DNA of 6,004 nucleotides from an uncultured Elusimicrobia bacterium (GTDB taxonomy: Bacteria > Elusimicrobiota > Elusimicrobia > UBA1565 > UBA9628): assembly GCA_903874575.1 (NCBI GenBank), contig CAIQSZ010000304.1, positions 1 through 6,004 of the forward strand. The letters are read 5' to 3'. The notes beneath the pieces were generated by a model. It saw only the letters and a list, made by a program, of their open reading frames with translations, was not told the origin of the DNA and did not search any database. Below are positions 1 through 5,101 of this stretch, in pieces; position 1 is the stretch's first letter, and every line of letters starts with the position of its first letter. A program made the position numbers and the translations under genes.

Positions 1-852
1 GCCGACGGTGGGCGCGCGGTGCAGGCGCACCCCCGCGGCGTCGGCGCAGGCCTTCGCCTCGACGTCCAGGTCGTAGAGCACCTCGACGTGATCGGCCACG
101 AAGCCGAAGGGCACCACCCGGAGGTCGCGTTCGCCGCGCGCCGCCGCCTCCCGGATCACCCTCGAGACGTCCGGCTCCAGCCACGCGTCGCGCGGGTTCC
201 CGCTGCGGCTGGTGAACGCCAGGCGCCAGTCCGCCGCGCCGCAGCGCTCGGCGACGAGCCCGGCGGTCCGGCGCAGTTCCTCCACGTAGACGCTCTCCTT
301 GGCCGCCGCGCACGGGATGGAGTGGGCGGTGAAGACCCACGGCGCGCCCGCGGGCGCGGACGGCTCCAAGGCGCGCGCGGCCAGCGCCGCGATGAACAGC
401 GGATGGTCCGACCAGGGGCCGACGAATTCGACGGCGGGAGCGCCGGGACCGACCTTCGCGCGCGCCTGCGCGACCGCGGCGACGTAGCGCTCCAGGCTGG
501 CCTCGCAGCGGTAGGCGGCGGTGATGAACGCCAGGGCGCGCTCGACGCCGTCGTCGCGCATGCGCGACAGCGCCGCGTCCAGGAACGGCGCCGAGTGGCG
601 CTGGCCCACGTAGACGCGGCGCGGGTCGCCGGCGGCGGCCAGCGCCGCCTGGAGGGCGTCGGCCTGGCGGCGCGTGATCTCGACGATCGGCGAGCGCCCG
701 CCGAGGTGTTCGTAATGCTCGGCCACGCCCAGCAGGCGCTCGCGCGGGATGCCGCGGCCGAGGGTCACGTGCTCCAGGAAGGGCAGGACGTCCTCGGGCC
801 GCTCGGGGCCGCCGAAGGACGCGAACAGGACCGCGTCGCGCGGGGCGCTCAT
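1..852 (-). CDS. hemH: Ferrochelatase, C-terminus cut off by window edge
   Basis: Ferrochelatase inserts Fe2+ into a porphyrin (protoporphyrin IX or coproporphyrin III) at the end of heme synthesis. The 284 visible codons carry the family landmarks in order: SFGGP at residues 12-16, then EDVLPFLEHVTLG, a GIPRERL segment and EHYEHLGGRSPI. FTAHSIP follows with the metal-site His at about 177, then SRSGNPRDAWLEPD from about 215, and PFGFVADHVEVLYDLD with the conserved Glu at about 257. The His and Glu positions fit those of compact bacterial ferrochelatases of roughly 310 residues, so about 25-35 residues are missing beyond base 1. The ATG (850-852) overlaps the TGA of the PilZ-like gene as ATGA and has no clear Shine-Dalgarno of its own, so translation is probably coupled. 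It is the last visible gene of the operon. Whether the substrate is protoporphyrin or coproporphyrin, and whether a C-terminal Fe-S cluster is present, cannot be decided here. Confidence 0.93.
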   Translation of the reverse strand, partial: MSAPRDAVLFASFGGPERPEDVLPFLEHVTLGRGIPRERLLGVAEHYEHLGGRSPIVEITRRQADALQAALAAAGDPRRVYVGQRHSAPFLDAALSRMRDDGVERALAFITAAYRCEASLERYVAAVAQARAKVGPGAPAVEFVGPWSDHPLFIAALAARALEPSAPAGAPWVFTAHSIPCAAAKESVYVEELRRTAGLVAERCGAADWRLAFTSRSGNPRDAWLEPDVSRVIREAAARGERDLRVVPFGFVADHVEVLYDLDVEAKACADAAGVRLHRAPTVG

Positions 853-1163
853 CCGCGCGCGAGGACGTCGGTCAGCGCCCGGGCGAGGCGGCGGCGCTGC
901 ACTTGATCGACGAAGCGAAGCTCGACGACGCGAAAGCCGTCGTCGTCGTCCTGCGCGTGCGAGACCCGGGCGCGCACGCCGTCGAAGCGCTCGACTCCGA
1001 GGTCGAAGGAAAGGACGACGCCCTCGTCCTTGAGCAGGCGCGCGGCCGTCGACAGCTCGGCCCCGCCCGAGGTCAGGCGCGCCAGCCGTCCCCAGGCGTC
1101 CTGGCGGGCGGACGCCTGCGGAAACGACAGCAGAACCGGGACCGGCGACGCGGTGCGCGTCAT
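849..1163 (-). CDS. Small divergent PilZ-domain-like protein
   Basis: A 104-residue soluble protein with the pattern of a single PilZ domain. It has an N-terminal strand (PVPVLLSF), then RLTSGGAELS at about residues 29-38 where PilZ proteins have D/N-x-S-x-x-G. KDEGVVLSFDLG follows, then FDGVRARVSHA, an acidic turn DDDDG, FRVVELRFVD and a C-terminal helix. In the motif the first Asp is replaced by Arg and the Ser by Thr, and no clean RxxxR precedes it. It may therefore not bind cyclic di-GMP and could act as a structural or partner-binding PilZ variant. The start at 1163 was chosen over a longer in-frame one at 1253. It has a GGAGG ribosome site seven bases upstream, forms an ATGA overlap with the previous gene, and the longer extension is only low-complexity Arg-rich sequence inside the neighbour's coding region. 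The stop overlaps the hemH start. Confidence 0.72.
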   Translation of the reverse strand: MTRTASPVPVLLSFPQASARQDAWGRLARLTSGGAELSTAARLLKDEGVVLSFDLGVERFDGVRARVSHAQDDDDGFRVVELRFVDQVQRRRLARALTDVLARG

Positions 1164-2314
1164 CGCGCGCCCTCCGCGGCGTGACGGTAGAGCCGGCCGG
1201 GACCCTTGCCGTCGCGGCGCTCGGCGACGGTCCAGAAGCGCTCGCCGTCCCACGCCAGCCCCGTCGGAGCGTAAAGCCCGTCGCCGTATTCGGGGAGCGG
1301 AACCACCTCCAGCGCGAGTTCCGGCTTCTCCAAATCATGGCGGCGCAGGACGCGGTCGCCCGCGTCGAGCGTCCACAACGCCTTGCCGTCCCAGACGATC
1401 GCGACGGGCTTGAGCCCGGGCAGGCGCCGGCTCGACACCGTGGTCAGGTTCTCGTCGAGCAGGCGCTTGGTCAGCGTCCTGCGGCTCTGGTCGAGCGTCC
1501 ACAGATAGAGGCCGTCGAACGCCAGGCCCGCGGAGTTCGGCGCGGCCTTCGGGTAGCGCTGGAGCGCCGTCAGCTTCGCGTCGCGCATGCGCCGCGCGAT
1601 GGTGCCGTCGGCCGCGACGGTCCACAGCGAGTCGGCCGCGAACGCGGCGGCGACCGGAGTCTCGCTGGTCAGGTGATGAACCTCGAGCACGCGCGCGTCC
1701 TGGCGCGACTGGCGGTAGAACGACTGCGTGAACCAATCCACGACCCACAGGTCCGCGCCGTCGAAGGCGAGCCCCGCCGGATGGGAGACGGCCAAGGTCC
1801 AATGGTCGACCCGGGCCGCCGCCGCCGCCTGAAGGCGGACCCGGCGCCCGAGCGACGCCGTCCCCAGCGCGGCCGCGAAAAAACTGCCCACCGCCAGCGC
1901 GTACCAGAGCGGGGAGCGGCGGCGCGGAGCCAGGCGCAGGGGCGACAAGACGGTGCCGGGAGACCTCAGGCTCTTCGACACGCAGGCCTTGAGGTCCTCG
2001 CGCGTCCACGGCGGCGCGACGACCTCCGCGGCGCCGGCCCGCATCAACGCGACCGCGCGGCGCGCGTCGCGGGTCTTGAGGGCGGCGACCACCGGCAGGA
2101 GCGGGAACGCGCGCGTCAGCTCGCGCGTCAGGACCTCGGCGTCCGCGCCCCCGCCGTCGACGACGACGAACGCGCGGGGACGGCGCTCGCGCGCGGCCTC
2201 CAGGAGCTGGCCGAGCGCTCCCGCCGCCTCCGCGCGATGGCCGAGCTCTCCCAGGAGCAGGCCGAGGTCCTCGCGATCTCCGGTCTCCGCGGCAAGCAAC
2301 CCGATGGCGGCCAT
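1160..2314 (-). CDS. Degenerate receiver domain - membrane helix - periplasmic beta-propeller-like protein
   Basis: A 384-residue protein in three parts. Residues about 2-115 look like a CheY/CpaE-type receiver: a beta strand AFVVVDGG with Asp53 at the phospho-acceptor place, LPVVAAL, then AGAAEVVAPPWTREDL. The acidic pair after strand 1 is missing and the usual Lys-Pro of strand 5 is Pro-Pro, so it is probably a pseudo-receiver that does not signal by normal phosphorylation. A basic stretch (LAPRRRS, 128-134) precedes one membrane helix at about 136-156, which fits a cytoplasmic N-terminus. Residues 171-368 hold five repeats of the form GLAFDG..LWTLD, at about 181, 222, 263, 305 and 352 (period 41-47), as in NHL/Vgb-like propeller blades. 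The start lies one base after the preceding stop with no good Shine-Dalgarno, so coupling is likely. The stop overlaps the PilZ-like start. Function unknown; a trans-membrane sensor or scaffold is inference. Confidence 0.82.
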   Translation of the reverse strand: MAAIGLLAAETGDREDLGLLLGELGHRAEAAGALGQLLEAARERRPRAFVVVDGGGADAEVLTRELTRAFPLLPVVAALKTRDARRAVALMRAGAAEVVAPPWTREDLKACVSKSLRSPGTVLSPLRLAPRRRSPLWYALAVGSFFAAALGTASLGRRVRLQAAAAARVDHWTLAVSHPAGLAFDGADLWVVDWFTQSFYRQSRQDARVLEVHHLTSETPVAAAFAADSLWTVAADGTIARRMRDAKLTALQRYPKAAPNSAGLAFDGLYLWTLDQSRRTLTKRLLDENLTTVSSRRLPGLKPVAIVWDGKALWTLDAGDRVLRRHDLEKPELALEVVPLPEYGDGLYAPTGLAWDGERFWTVAERRDGKGPGRLYRHAAEGAR

Positions 2315-2315
2315 C

Positions 2316-3659
2316 TCAGGGTTTCGGCGGCGGGATGACCAAGGTCGCGCCTTCCAACGGCAGTCCGCGGTCGACCTTGTCCGGGTTGGCGTCGTAGATC
2401 TTCTCCCAGAGATTGGGGTCGCCGTAATAGACGCCCGCGATCGAACGCAGGGTGTCGCCGTCGGCGACGCGGTGGGACTTGGGCCACGCCGGAGCCCGAG
2501 GACGCGGGACCGAGGCGACGGGCTTGGGCCCGGGCCGCAGTCCCGCGGCCTTGTCGGCCGCGCGGTAATCGAGCTCCTCGTTCTTCTTCAGCAGGGCGCG
2601 GTAGTCGTCCTGCGCTTCCCGCGCGCGCTTCTCCAGCACGCGCAGTTGGGCGGTCGCCGCGGCCCGGCTGGACTCGGCGCTCTGCGCCTCCTGATCGAGC
2701 GTCTTGCGCTTGTCCTCCAGGCGGTCGATCTCGCGGTTCAGGCGCTCGGCCTCGGCGGCCGCGGAGCCGACGAAGGAGCCGGCGAAGGAAGGCGCCCCGA
2801 AACGATAATGCAGGCTCGCCTGGTAGCCGCCGCCGGGACGGTTGATGCCGGAGGCGGGCAAAGACATCGCCACGTCGAGCACGACCGGAGAGAAGTTGAC
2901 GCCCACGCCGAACGCGACGGTGCCGACGCCGTCCAAGCTGAGGCCCTTGCCGGCTCTCACCTTCAGCAGGCCCTGGAGAAAATTCGCCTCGACGCCGGGA
3001 AAGAACTCCGCCAAGCCGCCCTTGACGCGGAAATCGCCGGCCAGCAGCACGCGCTTGCGCCAGCTGTACGCCGCCGCCAGCAGGATCGCGCCGCGCGGGA
3101 CGCCGATGTTGCTGGTCAGGTCCGTCAGCGCCGCGGCCGCGCTGAGCCCCATGTCGGTGCGCGCGATCGCGCCCACGTCGAACCCCATGCCGAAGCCGCC
3201 GCCGCCGGAGCGGCCCCTGTCCACGTTGACGAACTTGAAGTTGCCGCCGACCTTCAGCGGCTTCGACAGCGGGACGTCGGGGAGCTTGATCTCTTGGGCG
3301 TAGTTGAAGAGCAAAGTGTCCATGTCCCCGGAATTCTGATGGCGCTCCAAGTGGTACGACGAGCCGATGGTGGCGGTGTTGATCGGGTCGTACGGACGCA
3401 GGTAGGCGCCCGCGACGTCGGTGAGCGTCCCCGTCGGAGACTGCAGCCGCCCGAGGGCGCCCGCCCCCTGGACGAACGGGGTGTTGGCCGAACCCGCGGG
3501 GTTGTACCACATGCCGAAGGCGTCGTCGGCGAGCGCGCCGAAGGCGTGCCCCATGCCCATCGCCCGCGCGCCGGGAAGCACGTCGTTGAAGGCCACGGCG
3601 CCGGCCGAAGCGCAGGCCAGGGAAAATAACGCGAAAAACGCGAAAATCCGCTGACTCAT
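2316..3659 (-). CDS. Exported PorV/UPF0164-like beta-barrel protein with coiled coil and C-terminal LysM domain
   Basis: A 447-residue protein and first gene of the operon. A signal peptide covers about residues 1-23 (hydrophobic FAFFALFSLACASAG, AVA before the mature FNDV). The mature start, with GARAMGMGHAFGALADDAF and MWYNPAGSA, is the hallmark opening of PorV/UPF0164 and FadL-related outer-membrane barrels. Gly- and aromatic-rich alternating strands continue to about 298. Residues 299-373 are charged heptad-like helix (AERLNREIDRLEDKRKTL...) predicted to be a coiled coil. A Pro-rich linker (374-394) follows, then a LysM domain at 395-444 (HRVADGDTLRSIAGVYYG, LWEKIYDANPDKV, LVIPP). LysM binds peptidoglycan glycan, so the protein probably sits in the outer membrane with a coiled-coil arm reaching the cell wall. 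Cargo or partner is unknown. No Shine-Dalgarno precedes the ATG, and a TATAAT box lies eight bases upstream, implying a near-leaderless mRNA. Confidence 0.85.
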   Translation of the reverse strand: MSQRIFAFFALFSLACASAGAVAFNDVLPGARAMGMGHAFGALADDAFGMWYNPAGSANTPFVQGAGALGRLQSPTGTLTDVAGAYLRPYDPINTATIGSSYHLERHQNSGDMDTLLFNYAQEIKLPDVPLSKPLKVGGNFKFVNVDRGRSGGGGFGMGFDVGAIARTDMGLSAAAALTDLTSNIGVPRGAILLAAAYSWRKRVLLAGDFRVKGGLAEFFPGVEANFLQGLLKVRAGKGLSLDGVGTVAFGVGVNFSPVVLDVAMSLPASGINRPGGGYQASLHYRFGAPSFAGSFVGSAAAEAERLNREIDRLEDKRKTLDQEAQSAESSRAAATAQLRVLEKRAREAQDDYRALLKKNEELDYRAADKAAGLRPGPKPVASVPRPRAPAWPKSHRVADGDTLRSIAGVYYGDPNLWEKIYDANPDKVDRGLPLEGATLVIPPPKP

Positions 3660-3667
3660 CCGCGCCG

Positions 3668-3673
3668 ATTATA
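3668..3673 (-). promoter_or_regulatory. -10 box of the barrel/LysM-receiver-PilZ-hemH operon promoter
   Basis: On the minus strand these bases read TATAAT, a perfect sigma-70-type -10 hexamer in otherwise GC-rich DNA. It ends eight bases before the ATG at 3659. No good -35 box is visible: at 17-18 bp spacing the sequence reads CAATCC or TCAATC, so an activator may be needed. The expected transcription start, about seven bases downstream, falls one or two bases before the ATG. Confidence 0.6.
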
Positions 3674-3719
3674 CCTAAAATGATGTTTCAGGATTGAGAA
3701 CCGGGCGCCGCCCGAACCC

Positions 3720-3748
3720 TTGACGTAAGCCGCCGGGGACGTCATAAT
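3720..3748 (+). promoter_or_regulatory. Sigma-70-type promoter of the plus-strand membrane protein gene
   Basis: TTGACG at 3720-3725 and CATAAT at 3743-3748 are separated by exactly 17 bp, each with one mismatch from the consensus. The expected transcription start lies at about base 3755, which is the G of the GTG start codon. It is divergent from the operon promoter at 3668-3673, and the two leave about 46 bp between them for a shared regulator. No operator-like palindrome stands out there. Confidence 0.75.
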
Positions 3749-3754
3749 GGGTTC

Positions 3755-4579
3755 GTGAGCGACGAAACCTCCCCTCGCGAAGGGCTCCTCGGTTGGATCA
3801 TCACGATCGTCGCGGTCGCGGGCTCGGCGGTCGGAGTCATCGGGTGGTACATCCTGTCCAACCGCGGAGCGCCCGCGTTCGACGCGACGGGCTTCGATCT
3901 CAGCAGCGCGCCGCACTCCGCCGGCCCCGTCGGCGCGCCCGTCGCCTCGGCCGTCCCGACGCGGCCGAGCTCCGGCCTGGAAATGATGAGGGCCGACAAG
4001 GGCATCCGGATCGTCGGCCCAGGCCCGGACTCCGCGGGGCCTTCCGGCCCCGGGACGGCGACCGCCAAGAAAGAGGAGTCGCACGCGGGCTTCACGCGGA
4101 ACGCGCGCAAGCACGAGGGCGCCGTGCGCCGCTTCGCCGAGATGATGACCGGCAAATACCCGGCCGTCCGCCAGTACGGCCGGGACTGGATGCGCTACCC
4201 CGATCTGCGTAAGCTCAACGACGATTACATGCGCAACCGCGATCCGATCGCCTTCATGATCGGCCTGGCGAAGGCCCCGAACCTGGGAAAGATGCTGAAA
4301 AAGTACGCCGGTCAGCCCGGGATCAAGGAATTCGTCGTCGAAGGGATGAAGCAGGCTCCCGGCGAGCTCACCAGCTCGGCGATGGACGTCCTGCAGAACG
4401 ACAGGCTCCTGAAGGACCTCGTCGCGAACGTCGCCGCCGGACTGGGTCTGCCGCCCAGCATCACGGCCCTGATCAAATCGACGGACGCCAAGGGCGGGAA
4501 CGTCGACCAGAACAAGGTCGTCAAGGACCTGATGAGCGACCCCGAAATCCAGAAGGCGATGCGCAACGGCGGTCAGTAG
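3755..4579 (+). CDS. Membrane-anchored helix-rich protein of unknown function
   Basis: A 274-residue protein I do not recognise. It has a short N-terminus (MSDETSPREG), one membrane helix at about 11-34 and a flexible Pro/Gly/Ala/Ser-rich linker at about 38-105. A charged, mainly helical region covers about 115-240, and a final helix at 250-270 ends in SDPEIQKAM. Short units recur in the helical part, each a turn with Pro or Asp followed by an amphipathic helix: KYPAVRQY (134), RYPDLRKL (147), KAPNLGKM (173), GQPGIKEF (186), QNDRLLKD (214) and SDPEIQKA (261). This suggests a helical-repeat, protein-binding fold, vaguely like STI1/DP-type helices. The GTG start is the only one that keeps the membrane helix and sits just downstream of a strong promoter. 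There is no Shine-Dalgarno, so the mRNA is probably leaderless. Topology may be a periplasmic C-terminus on an inner-membrane anchor, but the side is not certain. Confidence 0.85.
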   Translation: MSDETSPREGLLGWIITIVAVAGSAVGVIGWYILSNRGAPAFDATGFDLSSAPHSAGPVGAPVASAVPTRPSSGLEMMRADKGIRIVGPGPDSAGPSGPGTATAKKEESHAGFTRNARKHEGAVRRFAEMMTGKYPAVRQYGRDWMRYPDLRKLNDDYMRNRDPIAFMIGLAKAPNLGKMLKKYAGQPGIKEFVVEGMKQAPGELTSSAMDVLQNDRLLKDLVANVAAGLGLPPSITALIKSTDAKGGNVDQNKVVKDLMSDPEIQKAMRNGGQ

Positions 4580-4598
4580 CCGTCCGGCCGCCGCTACA

Positions 4599-4799
4599 CT
4601 AGAAGGACACGCACTGATTCGCGTTGTTCTTGTAAGTGTTGGGGCCGCACTGCATGCTGGTGGCCGACGAGGAATTATTGCTGTTGGAGGAATTGATGTT
4701 CGTCCCGCCGCCGCCGCAGCCTCCCGAGGAACACCCGACCACGCTCCCCGCCGCGAGCGCCAGCGCGACCGCCATGGCGCGCAAAATAGGATTCTTCAT
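4599..4799 (-). CDS. Mini-lipoprotein, second copy of a tandem pair
   Basis: A 66-residue predicted lipoprotein: MKNPILR, a hydrophobic core, then lipobox VVGC with the lipidated Cys at 23. The mature part has only about 44 residues: CSSGGCGGGG, an Asn/Ser-rich stretch, and a C-terminal CGPNTY...QC, with further Cys at 28, 51 and 63. Cys51 and Cys63 could form a disulfide. It is paralogous to the gene just upstream (4817-5011), sharing CSSGGCGGGGTNINS. The start was set at 4799 because the lipoprotein signal begins there and GGGGAGA lies six bases upstream. A longer in-frame reading up to 4997 is only Arg-rich shadow sequence across the neighbouring gene. It lies 17 bp after that gene and is probably co-transcribed. 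It ends 19 bp from the convergent plus-strand gene. Function unknown. Confidence 0.82.
   Translation of the reverse strand: MKNPILRAMAVALALAAGSVVGCSSGGCGGGGTNINSSNSNNSSSATSMQCGPNTYKNNANQCVSF
4691..4724. repeat. Direct repeat, copy in second lipoprotein gene
   Basis: These 34 bases match 4909-4942 with one mismatch (C at 4701, G at 4919). They encode the end of the shared segment GGCGGGGTNINS of the second lipoprotein. A weaker match continues on both sides, including CTGTTGG with a three-base insertion here. This marks a tandem gene duplication and is not a mobile repeat. Confidence 0.8.
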
Positions 4800-4816
4800 G
4801 GTTATTCTCCCCGGGC

Positions 4817-5011
4817 CTAGTTCGTGTTGACGTTCGTCGTCTTCTGACAGAAGCCGCCCTGCTGGACGGTACCGGAGCCGCACGTCACGGCCGGCGAACT
4901 GCTGTTGGAATTGATGTTGGTCCCGCCGCCGCCGCAGCCTCCGGACGAGCAACCCACGACGGCGCCGATCGCCGCCGTCAGAACCATCGCCGACCAACGG
5001 AAAATTTTCAT
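4817..5011 (-). CDS. Mini-lipoprotein, first copy of a tandem pair
   Basis: A 64-residue predicted lipoprotein: MKIFRW, a hydrophobic core, then lipobox VVGC with the lipidated Cys at 21. The mature part is about 44 residues, with CSSGGCGGGGTNINS, a short Ser-rich spacer, and a C-terminal CGSGTVQQGGFC unit. Further Cys are at 26, 44 and 55, and Cys44-Cys55 could form a disulfide. It is paralogous to the downstream gene, with the same Cys order but a different tail. The start at 5011 is fixed by AGGAGG four bases upstream and by the signal sequence; a longer in-frame start at 5074 would run through the promoter. It is transcribed from TTGACA/TAAACT at 5046-5074 with a leader of roughly 28 bases. 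Secreted and lipid-anchored; function unknown. Confidence 0.85.
   Translation of the reverse strand: MKIFRWSAMVLTAAIGAVVGCSSGGCGGGGTNINSNSSSPAVTCGSGTVQQGGFCQKTTNVNTN
4909..4942. repeat. Direct repeat, copy in first lipoprotein gene
   Basis: Partner of 4691-4724 with 33 of 34 bases identical. It encodes the Gly/Cys-rich segment directly after the lipobox Cys of the first lipoprotein. Confidence 0.8.
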
Positions 5012-5015
5012 ACGT

Positions 5016-5021
5016 CCTCCT
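5016..5021 (-). promoter_or_regulatory. Ribosome binding site of first mini-lipoprotein
   Basis: On the minus strand this reads AGGAGG, the full anti-Shine-Dalgarno complement, four bases before the ATG at 5011. It decides the start of this small gene. It also shows that the organism uses canonical Shine-Dalgarno sites, which makes their absence from the two divergent genes near 3660-3755 meaningful. Confidence 0.8.
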
Positions 5022-5045
5022 CGATAGGGCCGCTTTCCTGCTCCT

Positions 5046-5074
5046 AGTTTAGGACCCTCGTCAATCCCTGTCAA
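5046..5074 (-). promoter_or_regulatory. Sigma-70-type promoter of the lipoprotein pair
   Basis: On the minus strand TTGACA (5074-5069, perfect -35) is followed after 17 bp by TAAACT (5051-5046, two mismatches from TATAAT). The expected start is near 5039, giving a leader of about 28 bases that contains AGGAGG. No obvious terminator separates this promoter from the upstream hydrolase gene, which stops at 5102, so some read-through is possible. The 90-base gap 5012-5101 holds nothing else that I recognise. Confidence 0.78.
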
Positions 5075-5101
5075 GAGTCGGTTGCCGCTTTAATCGTTTT
5101 T

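Noticed and set aside
1181..2338. 385-codon plus-strand frame opposite the receiver/propeller gene
   Set aside because: Low-complexity antisense shadow; the minus strand carries the clear propeller repeats and ATGA junction.
2128..3510. 460-codon minus-strand frame overlapping the barrel/LysM and receiver genes
   Set aside because: Another-frame shadow, dominated by Arg, Pro and Gly, with no recognisable domain.
1953..3629. Very long open frame (558 codons) on the plus strand opposite the barrel/LysM gene
   Set aside because: It is rich in Arg, Ala and Gly with no domain or signal pattern, as expected of an antisense frame in GC-rich DNA. The minus-strand gene has a signal peptide, barrel motif and LysM domain.
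3742..4155. Minus-strand frame opposite the helix-rich membrane protein
   Set aside because: The plus strand has a consensus-like promoter and a clear membrane helix at its start; the minus frame has neither.
4576..4597. GTAGC...GCTAC inverted repeat between the convergent genes as a bidirectional terminator
   Set aside because: Only five paired bases around a 12-base loop and no T-tract on either side, so too weak to call.
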